A stretch of DNA of 64,000 nucleotides, from the NCBI GenBank assembly GCA_964019165.1, contig OZ025271.1:3160501-3224500 (forward strand), read 5' to 3'. Origin of the DNA: Mastigias papua (taxonomy: Eukaryota > Cnidaria > Scyphozoa > Rhizostomeae > Mastigiidae). The notes beneath the pieces were generated by a model. It ran no database searches. It was not told the origin of the DNA and was given only the letters and a program-made list of their open reading frames with translations. Both the position numbers and the translations under genes were made by a program. How positions within the stretch are numbered: position 1 is the first letter of the stretch; the number at the start of each line of letters is the position of its first letter. This document shows positions 35,201 to 45,495 of the stretch, piece by piece.

Positions 35201-37468
35201 TAATTTATGCCAAACCAATCAGATTGCTCTAAATTGTACCACGTGACCTGATTACGCGCACACGATCTCCTCCCAGGGTATTCGTCCCATGGCCCCCAGA
35301 TTTCTGTCAAGGGTAGCCACTTGGGTCTACTACTTACATAAGAAGAGATCTGATTTTTATCATTTTTTCTCGCCGAGTTATTCAACTTTCTTCCAATCGC
35401 CATTCACAGCAATACTGTTACTCCTCCCTGCTGGACCGCGTGTTGTCAGTTTTGCAAGCGGTCCTGTGGGACTAAGTAGCTGTATGTGTTATCGCGAGGA
35501 GACTTTGGTTGCTGTTCTCCCTGGTAAGCCTGCTCTATTTTCCTGACATGGGTTGATGTAAGATTTCCGGTATCTCCTTTGTCCATTTCATCCGTATTCT
35601 ACAGTTGCGAACCATTACTACCATATAGTTGCTGTGTGACTTGGAGGAGAATTTTGTCTGTCTGCTTCCAGTTTACTGCTGTTTTCGCTTGATTTCATTT
35701 GCCAAGGAATCCTACCTTTCGAGGGTGATATCGCTATGACAGATCTTCCTGGGCCGTTTCATTCTCTCTGCTAAACCATAGTGCTTTTGCCGGTAAGTTG
35801 TGATAAACCATATAGAAGATATTTTCATGTTGTATTTTGTTGTATATTATGGTGTATTTCGCTTATTTCTTACGCTTTATTACCTGAAATGGGATAACAT
35901 TCGGGAAGCTTTCAGTTTGGGTTGTTTTTGCATGATGTGAAGTCCCAGTTTTATTTTGAAGAAAATAAAGTAAGGCGTGGTAAAATATCAACCAGTAGCG
36001 TACTGAAATTGTTTTCTCTAACTTCCAAAGTTTTACCGTGTTTTTTCTGTATGAGGTTGTTCGTTGTGCTATCTATTATAACTCTGAAAGGTTTTTGGCC
36101 CTCCCCCTTATGGTTTAAGCAATGAAGAGGCTGCTATTCATCTTTCGTGTCAAGTGTGATTACAATCAAACTACATGATTTGCTAAATTTCTTGAGTGTT
36201 AGCCATATAGCGTTTTGGTATCCTTCAATCTTCATTCTGGTGTAGTTTCTCTAGAGACACGAGGGGATTCCCAAGTTCATCTCACGATCGCAGATACATT
36301 TGATCCTGTGTTTCCGAACAACTACATTATAGATTTGAGACTGCAGAGAGTTCTGGAAGTTGTTTGGTAGAACCCACTGGACTGATTAATAATTGCTAAG
36401 ATTTATAGAGTGCTGTTCAGTGTTAGCTTATACGCATCAGTTGGAGGAAAGGATGTCACTATGCTAGGCCACTCGGACATTGTTCACAGATAAGATGTTG
36501 TTTGTACCTTCTACATACCTCTTTATGTTTGCAACACAGTTATTTTAGGCTAGAGCTAGGATGTTATCCAATTTAGTCTGTGGATTATTGCAGTTTGATA
36601 CTCTGTCTCTGTTTCTTTTTATTGCATTAGTTCAGGAAACAATCGTGTGCATTCTCTCCAAAATATTGAGGGGCGTTTCATATTACTCTCAGTCCCCGTA
36701 GCTGATGCCTTACTTACTTCCAGTAACGTTTGTAGCTGACTCCCACTACTCTTTATTTACAGCACTTTGTAGTTCTTTTCACTATGGATCGTAGTGTAAC
36801 TTTTGAGGAGTCAAATTAGGGGTTCCTTTATCCTGAATGTTTCTTTGTCGGAAAACAGTTGCTATAAATTCCATTAATGATTTCCATAGACCATTCTGTA
36901 CATGATAATTCAGTTTAAAGGAATTACCTACTATTAGATAGCATGATCATCTCTATTGTGTAAACTTGATTTTTCCGAGCCCCTTACCATCAACTCCCCC
37001 CACCCCAAATACTGTAATTACTCGAAACCCGATTTGAAGATTAATATTGCATAGCATGTTACCTGTACATATCAGTATTCTTTTATGTTTATGAAGTAAC
37101 ACTATGGAGTCCTCTGAGCTATGATAATTCGATAAAAGCTAATTTAATGGCTAAAGAAAGCTAATATACCAGTTACCAAAGGATTACTGGATGCAACCAT
37201 ATTACAGGTTTATGGCTCAGATTTAATTGTGTACCTGTGTGGAGAAGATTTGTGATCACCCACTAGGTCATAGCCGTAGTCATTCCTGTCAGTTGATGGT
37301 CTATATTGTATATGTTATACACTGTCACAGTTCTACCGCCAGATTTTACAACACTATCTACGTTAGAGTTGAAGTATGCAGGGGACAATATGTGACGTTG
37401 TTCACTAATGTCTCATGTAAAGAACAGTTTGGGCGATTATGTGCTTATTTCATATACAGGAGACTAGC
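35201..37468. other. Unassigned stretch
   Basis: No recognisable coding. The 35.2-35.6 kb part is less AT-rich than its surroundings. Nothing else can be assigned. Confidence 0.4.
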
Positions 37469-38048
37469 TTAGTACTGATAGCCCGCTAAACGCGTGCTCC
37501 CCTTACCCCAGTTCAAAAGTTGTAGATTAGCCTTGGAAAGACTAACGCTGTGCCCCCATAAAAGCTGCATGGTCTACATTTTAGATGAGCAAGGATCAAA
37601 AAAGCTCGCATAGGATCACGAGGTGACATCATTGGCCTCTGTTATGGAGCACATTACCTTCGGTCTTGCATTGTGCAAATCGAAGAAACTTGCAAGAAAA
37701 ATTTGTGCCAGAAATGCTCGGATACCTGCGCTAGGCTACGGGGCTTTTCGACTTTCAACCTTTTCCTGTACAGCCCCGTAGCCTAGCATATGTATCCGAG
37801 CATTTCTGGCACAAATTTTTCTTGCAATTTTCTTCGATTTGCACAATGCAAGACCGATGGTAATGTGCTCCATAACAGAGGCCAATGATGCCACCTCGTG
37901 ATCCTATGCGAGCTTTTTTGATCCTTGCTCATCTAAAATGTAGACCATGCAGCTTTTATGGGGGCACAGCGTTAGTCTTTCCAAGGCTAATCTACAACTT
38001 TTGAACTGGGGTAAGGGGAGCACGCGTTTAGCGGGCTATCAGTACTAA
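37469..38048. mobile_element. 580-bp near-perfect palindromic (fold-back) element
   Basis: Arms 37469-37745 and 37771-38048 are almost exact reverse complements, separated by a 25-nt loop. Termini are TTAGTACTGATAGCCCGC and its complement. It carries no ORF. Partial relatives sit at 9425-9580 and 27959-28267. The flank AGCTAG adjoining the outer end is shared with the 28.26-kb copy, so the true terminus may be a few bases further out. Such an inverted structure could extrude as a cruciform or give a long hairpin RNA. Confidence 0.93.
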
Positions 38049-38186
38049 TGTTCCCCTAAGTAGGATTTTGACCCTCTGAAGCATGCTGCCTGTGGGCTTA
38101 GCCTACAAGATATGGCAAAATCCCTTAAGACATCTATGGAAGGTCTGAATCTATTTAGTTTGCAGCACTCCCAAAACCAGAATTAC

Positions 38187-38191
38187 CATCA
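38187..38191. repeat. Transib target-site duplication, left (CATCA)
   Basis: CATCA directly before the left terminus matches CATCA at 42092-42096. Five-base duplications are the hallmark of Transib and RAG-mediated transposition. Confidence 0.9.
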
Positions 38192-38219
38192 TACAGTGTG
38201 CCCAGAGGGAGGAAAAAGT
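38192..38219 (+). repeat. Transib left terminus, RSS-like
   Basis: Heptamer-like TACAGTG (38192-38198), 12-nt spacer (38199-38210), then GGAAAAAGT (38211-38219), whose central A5 matches the A-run of the RSS nonamer. The first base of the heptamer deviates from CACAGTG. Confidence 0.8.
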
Positions 38220-39065
38220 GAAAATCACACATCCCTGTATCTGCAAATGCTCATAGCTCCCAAATGCACAATAAACTGAGCTACAATACACTTTTTTAAT
38301 TAATAAATTATCTTTTATCGATTTCGTATAAGTCTGATTCGAATGCGTCCATTTTTGTTTGTCTTGCGAACTTGAGGTGTTCGAAAACCCCGCAGAATTG
38401 CCGATATAGAGAATTACTGCATAGTTCAGGTATGCATTCCAGTTAAGCTGTTGAAGTTAACTAAAAAATTCATTTTGCTATTGTTAGTTGGTGACACCAC
38501 CTATATGAAGCAGTTTTGCTTTGTCAGGATATCTATTTCATTTAGCGCTAGCGGAAGTCTAGCTAGTAATTGGCTACATGTGACTTTTTGTCAAATGCCA
38601 CTTAAAGGTTAGCACACTTCCATCATATCTGCAATTTTTTCGCAAGCTCTGGGCTGATGAATTATTATCTATAGGTAATGCCGTGCATGTTGACTGATGA
38701 AAACAGGCTAGTTTAAGGGGCCCCGGCAATGCGGATTGGCGCAGCTTCATCTTTTCTGTCACTGACTGGGTAGAAGGTAGACGTGAAATTGAGATCAATC
38801 CTTAAGAGACTATTACTACAAACGTTAATATTGATGACATGCTCCATTTCGCAATGAATAAGCTGTTTACAAATTTTGAAGTCAAAAAACGTTGTACCTT
38901 GACATAACTCTCAATAAACTTAAAATGAAGAATATTTGACTTTTGGCAGTTCGTTGAACAATATTTGGAAGTCGCCAAGCAGAACTGTAGTTATGAAAGG
39001 ATGAAATAGGATACAAGTCAATTGTATCAAACTTATGCTGAGATGTTCATCAAATATATGGAGAG

Positions 39066-41219
39066 TTATCGGGAAAAGCAATAGAGAGCCATGATTAGAG
39101 AATCATCTCCACTAAGGTTACCGGCAACATCATGGTGAAGTTTCGACCGAGCAGTGTGGCCCAGACAACCACAGACACTACACTGGATTTTTCGACGCCT
39201 GTTCACGACTAGAGGATTTGTCATCCGTAGCATGCGAGCGAGAATGTCATGCAGGTTTTCTTTAATACTATGTTGCCTAGCACGTGTGCCACAGCCACTT
39301 TTAAACCTTGCTAGGTGCTTGTTCCAGTGTTCCTGAGCCTGCTCACTGAAAACGACAATTGGCTCTGGGGACATCTCGAAAAGCTCCCAACTGTGGGCAC
39401 ACATTGAGTGCAATGAAGGATTGATTTGGATCCACGGTTTTCCTTGTTCATCTATAAAAGCAGTGCGGATATTATACATGGTATCAATACCCAATTGCCT
39501 AAGACCATATATATTGACCCCTGGCTGCTCACTCAAACATATACTCAGTATAACATTGATGTTGCACAACAATGATTTGTAGTTCTCACGATCTGCTTCA
39601 CGAGGTATCATATCGCATATGGCATCTCTTGACTTGGGATCAAAAAACTGTTGAGCAATATACCCATTGTTCATATTTCCACTCCCAGGTACAGGTACGT
39701 CGACAAGGAACCCCAGTTTCCTTCGAATGTGTTCCTGAGCTCTCAACTTCGCTATCGCAATGCAATGTGTCTCCGTATCAGATGCCACCCGTCCCCATTT
39801 GTAGACAACACTTACTAATCTATAGAGGATACGTAAACAGAAATCAAGAGATCGAAGCTTCCAGTGCAGTATACAGAAATTTGTGATGGATACTAGGGGC
39901 CTGTCACATTGACCTTTCCTTTGTGGATCATTATGTTTGATTTCTCTACTCTCAAGTTTTTGCCATGCTTCCATACATGATTCGTATGATTTTGTGATGG
40001 AAAAGCCACGGAGGATTTGAAGTGGATCATTTCTGTCAACTTCTGATGAATCACAATAATGGCATTTTCTGGAACTGAAATCCCCTTGTTGCATTCCGGC
40101 CATTTTGCCATCAATCATAGAAACCGTATTCTTAACATTTAAAGTAATAGGGGTTTGGAGTCCTGGAAGAGGAAGGGAAAATTTTTTATTGTTATTAATA
40201 CAGCTGAAGAGCTGATTGAACTCTTTTTCTACAACATCCCTTGACTCTACTGCACGAATGATTGAAAGTGGCCTCGTGTATGATATGGCATTTGGCGAAG
40301 GATTCTTCCAAAGTTGGACAGTGCCACCATCTTTAATGACATCAAGCGAGAGTGGCGCAATGCAGCAAAGAAGGTAGTTGGTGGTTAAGGTGGGATCGAG
40401 ATGGGGATTCTCTTCCACTGACAACTCAGTGTTTACTATTTGATTGCGACTACGGTGACCCCCCGATCCATCAATTCCAGTTTTAACATTTAGAATGAGA
40501 GTACTGCCCTGAGGGACTTGATCTATACATTGTTCTGCCTCAACAAGACTCAAAGCAGTATCTTTCATGAGTTCAGGATAGTCAACACTGCATTTTATTT
40601 CATTTGCGATTATTGCTGGATGCAAAGTTTTCTTCTCAATATCAATTTCATTTCTTGTTGGAAGCTCAACTCCAAATTTCAGCAGAAAGAGACGCAACTC
40701 AGTCCATCCTCTCGAAGAGAACCCAGCATTGAAAAGGAAGGCCACCGCTTCATCTTTGGGAACTGAGCACTTAATTTTGGGCCGTATCGATTCCTCGGGA
40801 ATGAGAAGACTAATAACATACTCATAAGATACTCCTTGCTGCTCAGCAAAAGCTTTTAAACGCTCTACTTCAGGTGTCATTATCTTCCTTACTGTGTCAG
40901 CACAAGGACTTTCACTCAGCCTTTTTCCTGGTCTTCCCACCGACTTTGAAGTTTCAGGAGAAGTAGAGAAGACATCGCCACCGCCTATACCAACAGAAGA
41001 TTCACCAAAAGAGATAAAAGGAGACTGCAACCAATCCTGATACTCTTTAGATAATCTGGCTTTCTTTGGTTTTGACTTCTTCAAGCGCTCAAGTCTTCTA
41101 TGTACAGATTCTTTGGTGCCAATGCTTGGAAACTTTTCTACAATTGTTTGAGCTGCTTTTTTATCATCTCCCGCAGAATGCTCAAGAATGTCAAATGCTT
41201 CAATAATTCTAATTATCAT
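39066..41219 (-). CDS. Transib/RAG1-like DDE transposase, intact 717 aa
   Basis: Uninterrupted frame. Landmarks by residue: basic N-terminal region with KSKPKKARLSKEY (48-60); core start near 155; TGIDGSGGH (248-255) with the first catalytic Asp at 250; LWKNPSPN (303-310); SMIDGK (367-372) with the second Asp at 370; C386-x2-C389; GSGNMNNGYIAQQFF (512-526); H604-x4-H609; SEQAQEHWNK (625-634) with the catalytic Glu at 626 or 630. These match RAG1 D600, D708, E962 and the zinc ligands C727, C730, H937 and H942 in order and setting. A C-terminal tail has CSVCGCLGHT (680-689) and a further HH, a possible extra zinc site. The protein would recognise the CACAGTG termini and make hairpin-mediated double-strand breaks; activity is untested. 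ATG at 41219 is the first in frame; the sequence before it was not checked for an upstream exon. Confidence 0.92.
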   Translation of the reverse strand: MIIRIIEAFDILEHSAGDDKKAAQTIVEKFPSIGTKESVHRRLERLKKSKPKKARLSKEYQDWLQSPFISFGESSVGIGGGDVFSTSPETSKSVGRPGKRLSESPCADTVRKIMTPEVERLKAFAEQQGVSYEYVISLLIPEESIRPKIKCSVPKDEAVAFLFNAGFSSRGWTELRLFLLKFGVELPTRNEIDIEKKTLHPAIIANEIKCSVDYPELMKDTALSLVEAEQCIDQVPQGSTLILNVKTGIDGSGGHRSRNQIVNTELSVEENPHLDPTLTTNYLLCCIAPLSLDVIKDGGTVQLWKNPSPNAISYTRPLSIIRAVESRDVVEKEFNQLFSCINNNKKFSLPLPGLQTPITLNVKNTVSMIDGKMAGMQQGDFSSRKCHYCDSSEVDRNDPLQILRGFSITKSYESCMEAWQKLESREIKHNDPQRKGQCDRPLVSITNFCILHWKLRSLDFCLRILYRLVSVVYKWGRVASDTETHCIAIAKLRAQEHIRRKLGFLVDVPVPGSGNMNNGYIAQQFFDPKSRDAICDMIPREADRENYKSLLCNINVILSICLSEQPGVNIYGLRQLGIDTMYNIRTAFIDEQGKPWIQINPSLHSMCAHSWELFEMSPEPIVVFSEQAQEHWNKHLARFKSGCGTRARQHSIKENLHDILARMLRMTNPLVVNRRRKIQCSVCGCLGHTARSKLHHDVAGNLSGDDSLIMALYCFSR

Positions 41220-41474
41220 TTTGAACTGAACTGTAGCCTCCTAGCTGTAAATTCCAATTTTCATAACAAAATAGTAAACCAGAAATGAAACTTCACTCAA
41301 TATTAGCAGCATTACAAGAGTATATCTTAAAACTGCAAATTTAGTAAAAGAAGATATTACAATGTAGGACGGCATTCTTTCAAAATGTCAATTTTAACTA
41401 CACATAAATAATTCTCAGTTCTATCTCATGCAAGTACATTTTCTCAAGAAAAATGACAGTGTCCAGTTATTTTA

Positions 41475-41960
41475 TACTTTCATGAGACCCATCTTACAAT
41501 TATGCACTAAATAAGTTCAGAATAACTTATTGCAAACGATTTTGAGCAAAATATGTTAGAAATGTGTTTTTGGCCGAAATGACCATATATAGTAATATCA
41601 CCCTAAAACCCCCAAAACTGATATTTTTGCATAATTTCTATTTCCATCAGATACATCTTACAGTTATGCACTAAACTAGTTCATAAAAATATTAAACAAA
41701 TGATTTTGAGCAAAAATATGCTAAATAATGTGTTTTAGGCTGAAATGACCGTATACAGCAATATCACACTAAAAACCCCAAAGCTCATATTTTTAGATAA
41801 TTTATACTTTCACCAGATCCATCTTACAATTATGCACTAAATAAGTTCAGAATAACTTATTGCAAACGATTTTGAGCCAAAATATGTTATAAAATGTGTT
41901 TTTGGCCAATATGACCATATTTGGTTGTAAGTTCCCAAGAACCCCTAAATTTAAAAAGTT
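41475..41960. repeat. Subterminal tandem repeat inside the Transib element (about 165-bp unit, nearly 3 copies)
   Basis: ATCTTACA.TTATGCACTAA recurs near 41491, 41654 and 41821, each followed by GATTTTGAGC.AAA.ATG and TGTGTTTT.GGC..A.ATGACC. It sits between the transposase start and the right terminus. Confidence 0.88.
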
Positions 41961-42053
41961 TCGATTATGATTACTTTCAATAGATTCTTTACATAATTTC
42001 GAATCAAATGAGCCCTCAACCGTTATCCTGGGATTATCTTCAGTCTTGTAATT

Positions 42054-42091
42054 AATTTTTCCTCAAATTTCTGCTCTCTGGGCACACTGTG
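42054..42091 (-). repeat. Transib right terminus, RSS-like
   Basis: On the minus strand: heptamer CACAGTG (42091-42085), 22-nt spacer (42084-42063), then GGAAAAATT (42062-42054). The left end has GGAAAAAGT after 12 nt. Confidence 0.8.
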
Positions 42092-42096
42092 CATCA
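42092..42096. repeat. Transib target-site duplication, right (CATCA)
   Basis: Exact partner of 38187-38191. Confidence 0.9.
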
Positions 42097-42157
42097 ACAG
42101 AAATGCAAGATGCCAATGGTATTCCATTCGAGGAATATTTTTTATTTTCTGCCAACA

Positions 42158-42332
42158 GTACAGTACAGTACAGTACAGTATAACATAGTATATCACAGTA
42201 TAGTATAACATAGTGCTGCATAGTATAGTATAATACAGTATAGCATAGTATAGCACAGCATTGTATAACATAGTACTGTATAGCATAGTACAGTACAGCA
42301 TAGCAAAGTACAGTAAAGCATAGCATAGATCT
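42158..42332. repeat. CAGTA/TAGTA pentanucleotide-type microsatellite
   Basis: CAGTACAGTACAGTA followed by drifting ..ATAGTATAGCATAGTA.. variants for about 170 bp. The Tyr/Leu/Cys-rich ORFs over it are artefacts. Confidence 0.92.
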
Positions 42333-42402
42333 ATAGATCTAAATTTTATTTACAAATATATTGTAAGAACAAAAAATCACTACTTTAGTATTGTTGTTCT
42401 CT

Positions 42403-42860
42403 TCATAGCGTCTTCTGATTTATCAGTGGTGGCTGAAGATTCCAGAGTGAGGCACAATTACTAACTATGTCAGCAATTGGAAGTATATTTATAGGAAGCA
42501 TTTCAAAGCTCTCCTTGGTTTCTTGGCAGCCTTCTGATATCCTTGGAATTAGGATTCTGTAAGATGTGTTTTCAACAAAATGCTGAGAACCATCAACAAA
42601 ATGCTGAGAACAAATTAAATCACTTTCACCTGGCATCCATTTGGTATTCTTCTTAGTGGTTCTTTTCATAAGTCGAATTCACTCATTTCGTAATGCAGCA
42701 TTTGAAGTGTGCTTGAGAAACAATGCATGGTGTACGGCTGTTCGCAAAGGCATTCTTCCTGTAACATTCCTAGATGCTCTGCACGTAGAACTTTCTTCCA
42801 TTTATTCACCCTGTATTGACTGCTTTCACAACCAACAACACCACAATTACCATTAACCAT
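42403..42860 (-). pseudogene. THAP-domain protein fragment
   Basis: From ATG at 42860: NCGVVGC (C-x4-C, about 42845-42828), SSQYRVNKWKK, a CLCEQP stretch (about 42735) and a His-Cys-Phe segment. In the next frame KNTKWMPGESDLICSQHFVDG (C-x2-H, about 42645-42585) completes a THAP zinc finger, a DNA-binding module common to P-element-like and other transposases. A frameshift near 42665 separates the halves. A 21-bp tandem duplication (42573-42615, CAACAAAATGCTGAGAAC twice) repeats SQHFV. No transposase core follows; the frame continues to 42403 with no known motif. Confidence 0.75.
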
Positions 42861-42892
42861 GATTGAAAACTCACAGGATTCAAATGGGCCTA

Positions 42893-42945
42893 AGTACGGC
42901 ACAGCCACAGAATAGATAATAGGCAGAAGGGACACTCGCGTCGGC
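42893..42945 (+). repeat. Inverted repeat arm (left) bounding a 2.6-kb segment
   Basis: CACAGAATAGATAATAGGCAGAAGGGACACTC matches, inverted, 45440-45490. It lies just upstream of the THAP start codon. Confidence 0.85.
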
Positions 42946-44559
42946 TCCTTTGTTGTTTTCGAGGCGCGGATTGTAAAACTTGTACACCTCTAAACTCGTT
43001 GTCAGTTCGAGGCTAATAGCATAACTAGCCGCACGAAGGCCTAGACAGCTTGCTACGATGAAATTGGTTTCGACTAAAAGTACATAATCCTGGCATTGAT
43101 TCTGATTTAACATTAAGAAATGGATAACAGCACATTGGAAATTTAGTGTAGAAGTGCAAACTGTACACTGGTCGCTTTCATGTGCTTCCAGATGTATTAT
43201 GGCATCGCTCATTCAGAAGAGTGCATCGCTCATCCATCCAGTCTGTTTTCTTGTTAAAGTATGCTACCGTACAACAACAAATTACACTCGGAAAGTTTTT
43301 TGGGGATCAAATCAGCACTAAATGAAGACTTAACAGGCGTCAAGGACTCTTGGCCCGAATACATACTGCATAGCATGCACTCTGGCACAAGATTCAAGGA
43401 ATCACAGCAGAATCCAAAACCTTACAATGTAACGGTTCAATATGATTTGAGGTACTCAATAACCTACTTTATTCTGCTTCAGCTCGCTAGCTTCATCTGA
43501 TTTATTACAACTATATAAGGCAGCTCTTTACTTGCAGCTATTGAGCAGTGCATTGACGCAAAGCTCAAAGGACAAACAATAATCTTGGTATCAGTATAAC
43601 TCAGTATAATACTCCATTCCTAGATGCTTATCACAAGACATGTCATAGAATAGATGATTATATAAGAGGCATTTCATCCATCACTGGAAAAAAATTGTAG
43701 TAGGAAGAGACTGTACCTCTCCTTTAGAACAATAAACTTGTAACTGAAGCAAACTTCGACACCATATGGATTAATATTTGCTATTTTGAGAAACTGAATA
43801 ATGTTTCCAGAAGTCTCTATGAATTCTTAATGATGTGGCATATAATAGTGACAATTTTGATGAAAGTTAAGATACACTTTTTGTTTTGTTTTAAAAAGTC
43901 TAAGCATTCTTTCTGTGGGGTATATTCATGTCAAGAAACTTGAAGTCTTTGGTACTATCAATGTACTATTTGGCAAATATCACCCATTAGTGGCTGGAAA
44001 AACATAAGATTTTCATGTACAATGTAGCTTCATTAAAGACAGTCAATTTTCCACTAACAGAAATACAAAGCATTGTTTCAGTGAGTGGAAAGAGAGTGAT
44101 AATATCCCTTTTGAAACTATTTAATAGACATAGGTAATTTGTACTGAATAAGATATTCAACATTATTGTAAACAAGCAACCATGGACATGAAGAATTGGC
44201 CTAGCAAAAATTCCTCCCTGTATCATTAAATTATTAATTTGTTTCAATTCTTTCAATAGTTTGGTGATTATGCATTAAAGGAAATTAAGTATTAAAAAGT
44301 ACTACATCTCAAAATATACTGAGCATCAGTGAGCAGGTGTGTTCAATAAATTGGTGACTTGTTATACAGATTTGTCTATCTATCTATGCAACAGTGAGCA
44401 AGAACCAACTTTGGTTGGTACATACATGCTTGATTAGTTAGGCTAAATTATATTTTAGTTTTAAAAATAAATAAAGCTTTTAACAATGCTGACATTTTTT
44501 TCCATGTTATGTATGAAAAGAAACTAAAAAGAACACTTTGCCATAGATTAGCTATTCTG
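42946..44559. other. Unassigned stretch inside the inverted-repeat-bounded segment
   Basis: Only short ORFs (43261-43500 plus, 43987-44256 minus) without known motifs. ACACCTCTAAACTCGT at about 42982 recurs in direct orientation at about 45370. Confidence 0.4.
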
Positions 44560-45020
44560 CATCAAAATAAGTTGTCACTGATCTAAGGAGCTCTTGAAAG
44601 CTACTCGAGTCTTTCTGTTTCTAATGTAGAGGCATGCAGTGTTCCATAACATTGTAGCACTTGGGAAGTATGAGGATTTGTAGATCTTGTGCCAGAACAT
44701 GACATTCAAATAATTCTTTGGCTTCTTGTGCAGGGTATATTTGACATAGTGAGCCTTAATGCGGAATATCAGTGAGGTGGTTATGAATCATGTGTTGTTA
44801 TCAAGCCTACTTGTTACTTTTGTCTTGGCTTTCCTGTCAGCAAAAAGGCCTCACTCAAGCTTTCTAGTCATGGCAATAGAAGTGTTAGATTTGTCATAAT
44901 TGCTGCAAACAAGTCTTGCGTCTTGTTTCTGAATCATTTCTACCTTTTCAATATTTGAGGCATGGGAAGATTGCAAACTGCATTATAGCGTATTCTGACC
45001 TTCTGATCTTGCCTCCCTCA
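44560..45020 (-). pseudogene. LINE ORF2 C-terminal fragment
   Basis: Minus-strand frames read MPQILK, FRNKTQDLFAA, a stretch corresponding to LEWGLFADRKAKTKVTSRL (about 44855-44800), HDS.PPH, YTLHKKPKNYLNVMFWHKIYKSS (about 44745-44680), and MLWNTAC (about 44650-44630). The order of aromatic and WN..-type motifs is that of the last 150 codons of CR1-like LINE ORF2. Several frameshifts. Confidence 0.6.
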
Positions 45021-45439
45021 GTATATGCCCATTCTCTTCCCCTAACAACATAAAGAGAACCCTCTAATATGCATACATCCAAATAACTATAATCAAATGT
45101 ACCAGAGTTTAACGATAAGAGGATTGCATGGAGAATAAATACGTGAACTACGCTTGGCCTACTCACCATATAGCTCCAAATGAGACTCAGTAAAACTGAT
45201 TGCCAGGCCATGATTTCCAGTTGTTGCTACAACTAACTGCAGCGCAATAAGCCCCAATCCGATTACGATTCCATTCGTTGTCCATCTGCACCTGAGACCT
45301 CGAAATTTATGCAAAAACTGCCTTTTTAGTTGAAACCCCTATACAAACGCTATAGCTTTCCTTCGAATGTTACACCTCTAAACTCGTTTCCATGTGGAAA
45401 AGTTGACGCATGCGTGAGAAAATCCGTGCCCTCTGAAAA

Positions 45440-45490
45440 GTCGAGAGTGTCCCTTCTGCCTATTATCTATTCTGTGGCACAGCTAAGGCA
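45440..45490 (-). repeat. Inverted repeat arm (right)
   Basis: GAGTGTCCCTTCTGCC, then TATTATCTATTCTGTGGC; reverse complement of 42893-42945. The dispersed repeat copy 2 begins six bases further on. Confidence 0.85.
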
Positions 45491-45495
45491 GGTAG

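Larger units (their letters stand above)
38192..42091 (-). mobile_element. Transib/RAG1-superfamily DNA transposon, complete (3.9 kb)
   Basis: Bounded by CATCA duplications. The right end (minus strand) starts CACAGTGTGCCCAGAG and the left end TACAGTGTGCCCAGAG; they are identical from the second to the sixteenth base. Inside is one uninterrupted 717-codon transposase gene (39066-41219, minus). Its 5' side holds a 165-bp tandem repeat. The heptamer-like start CACAGTG equals the consensus V(D)J recombination heptamer. The termini have one difference in the heptamer, and the ORF shows no breaks, unlike nearly all neighbouring elements, so it is probably a recent arrival. No RAG2-like gene is present. 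Confidence 0.93.

Noticed and set aside
38049..39065. A RAG2-like partner gene next to the Transib transposase
   Set aside because: Neither side of the transposase contains an ORF with kelch or PHD features; the element is too short to hold one.
42023..42326. ORFs rich in Tyr, Leu and Cys over the CAGTA repeat
   Set aside because: Products of the microsatellite; they do not resemble proteins.
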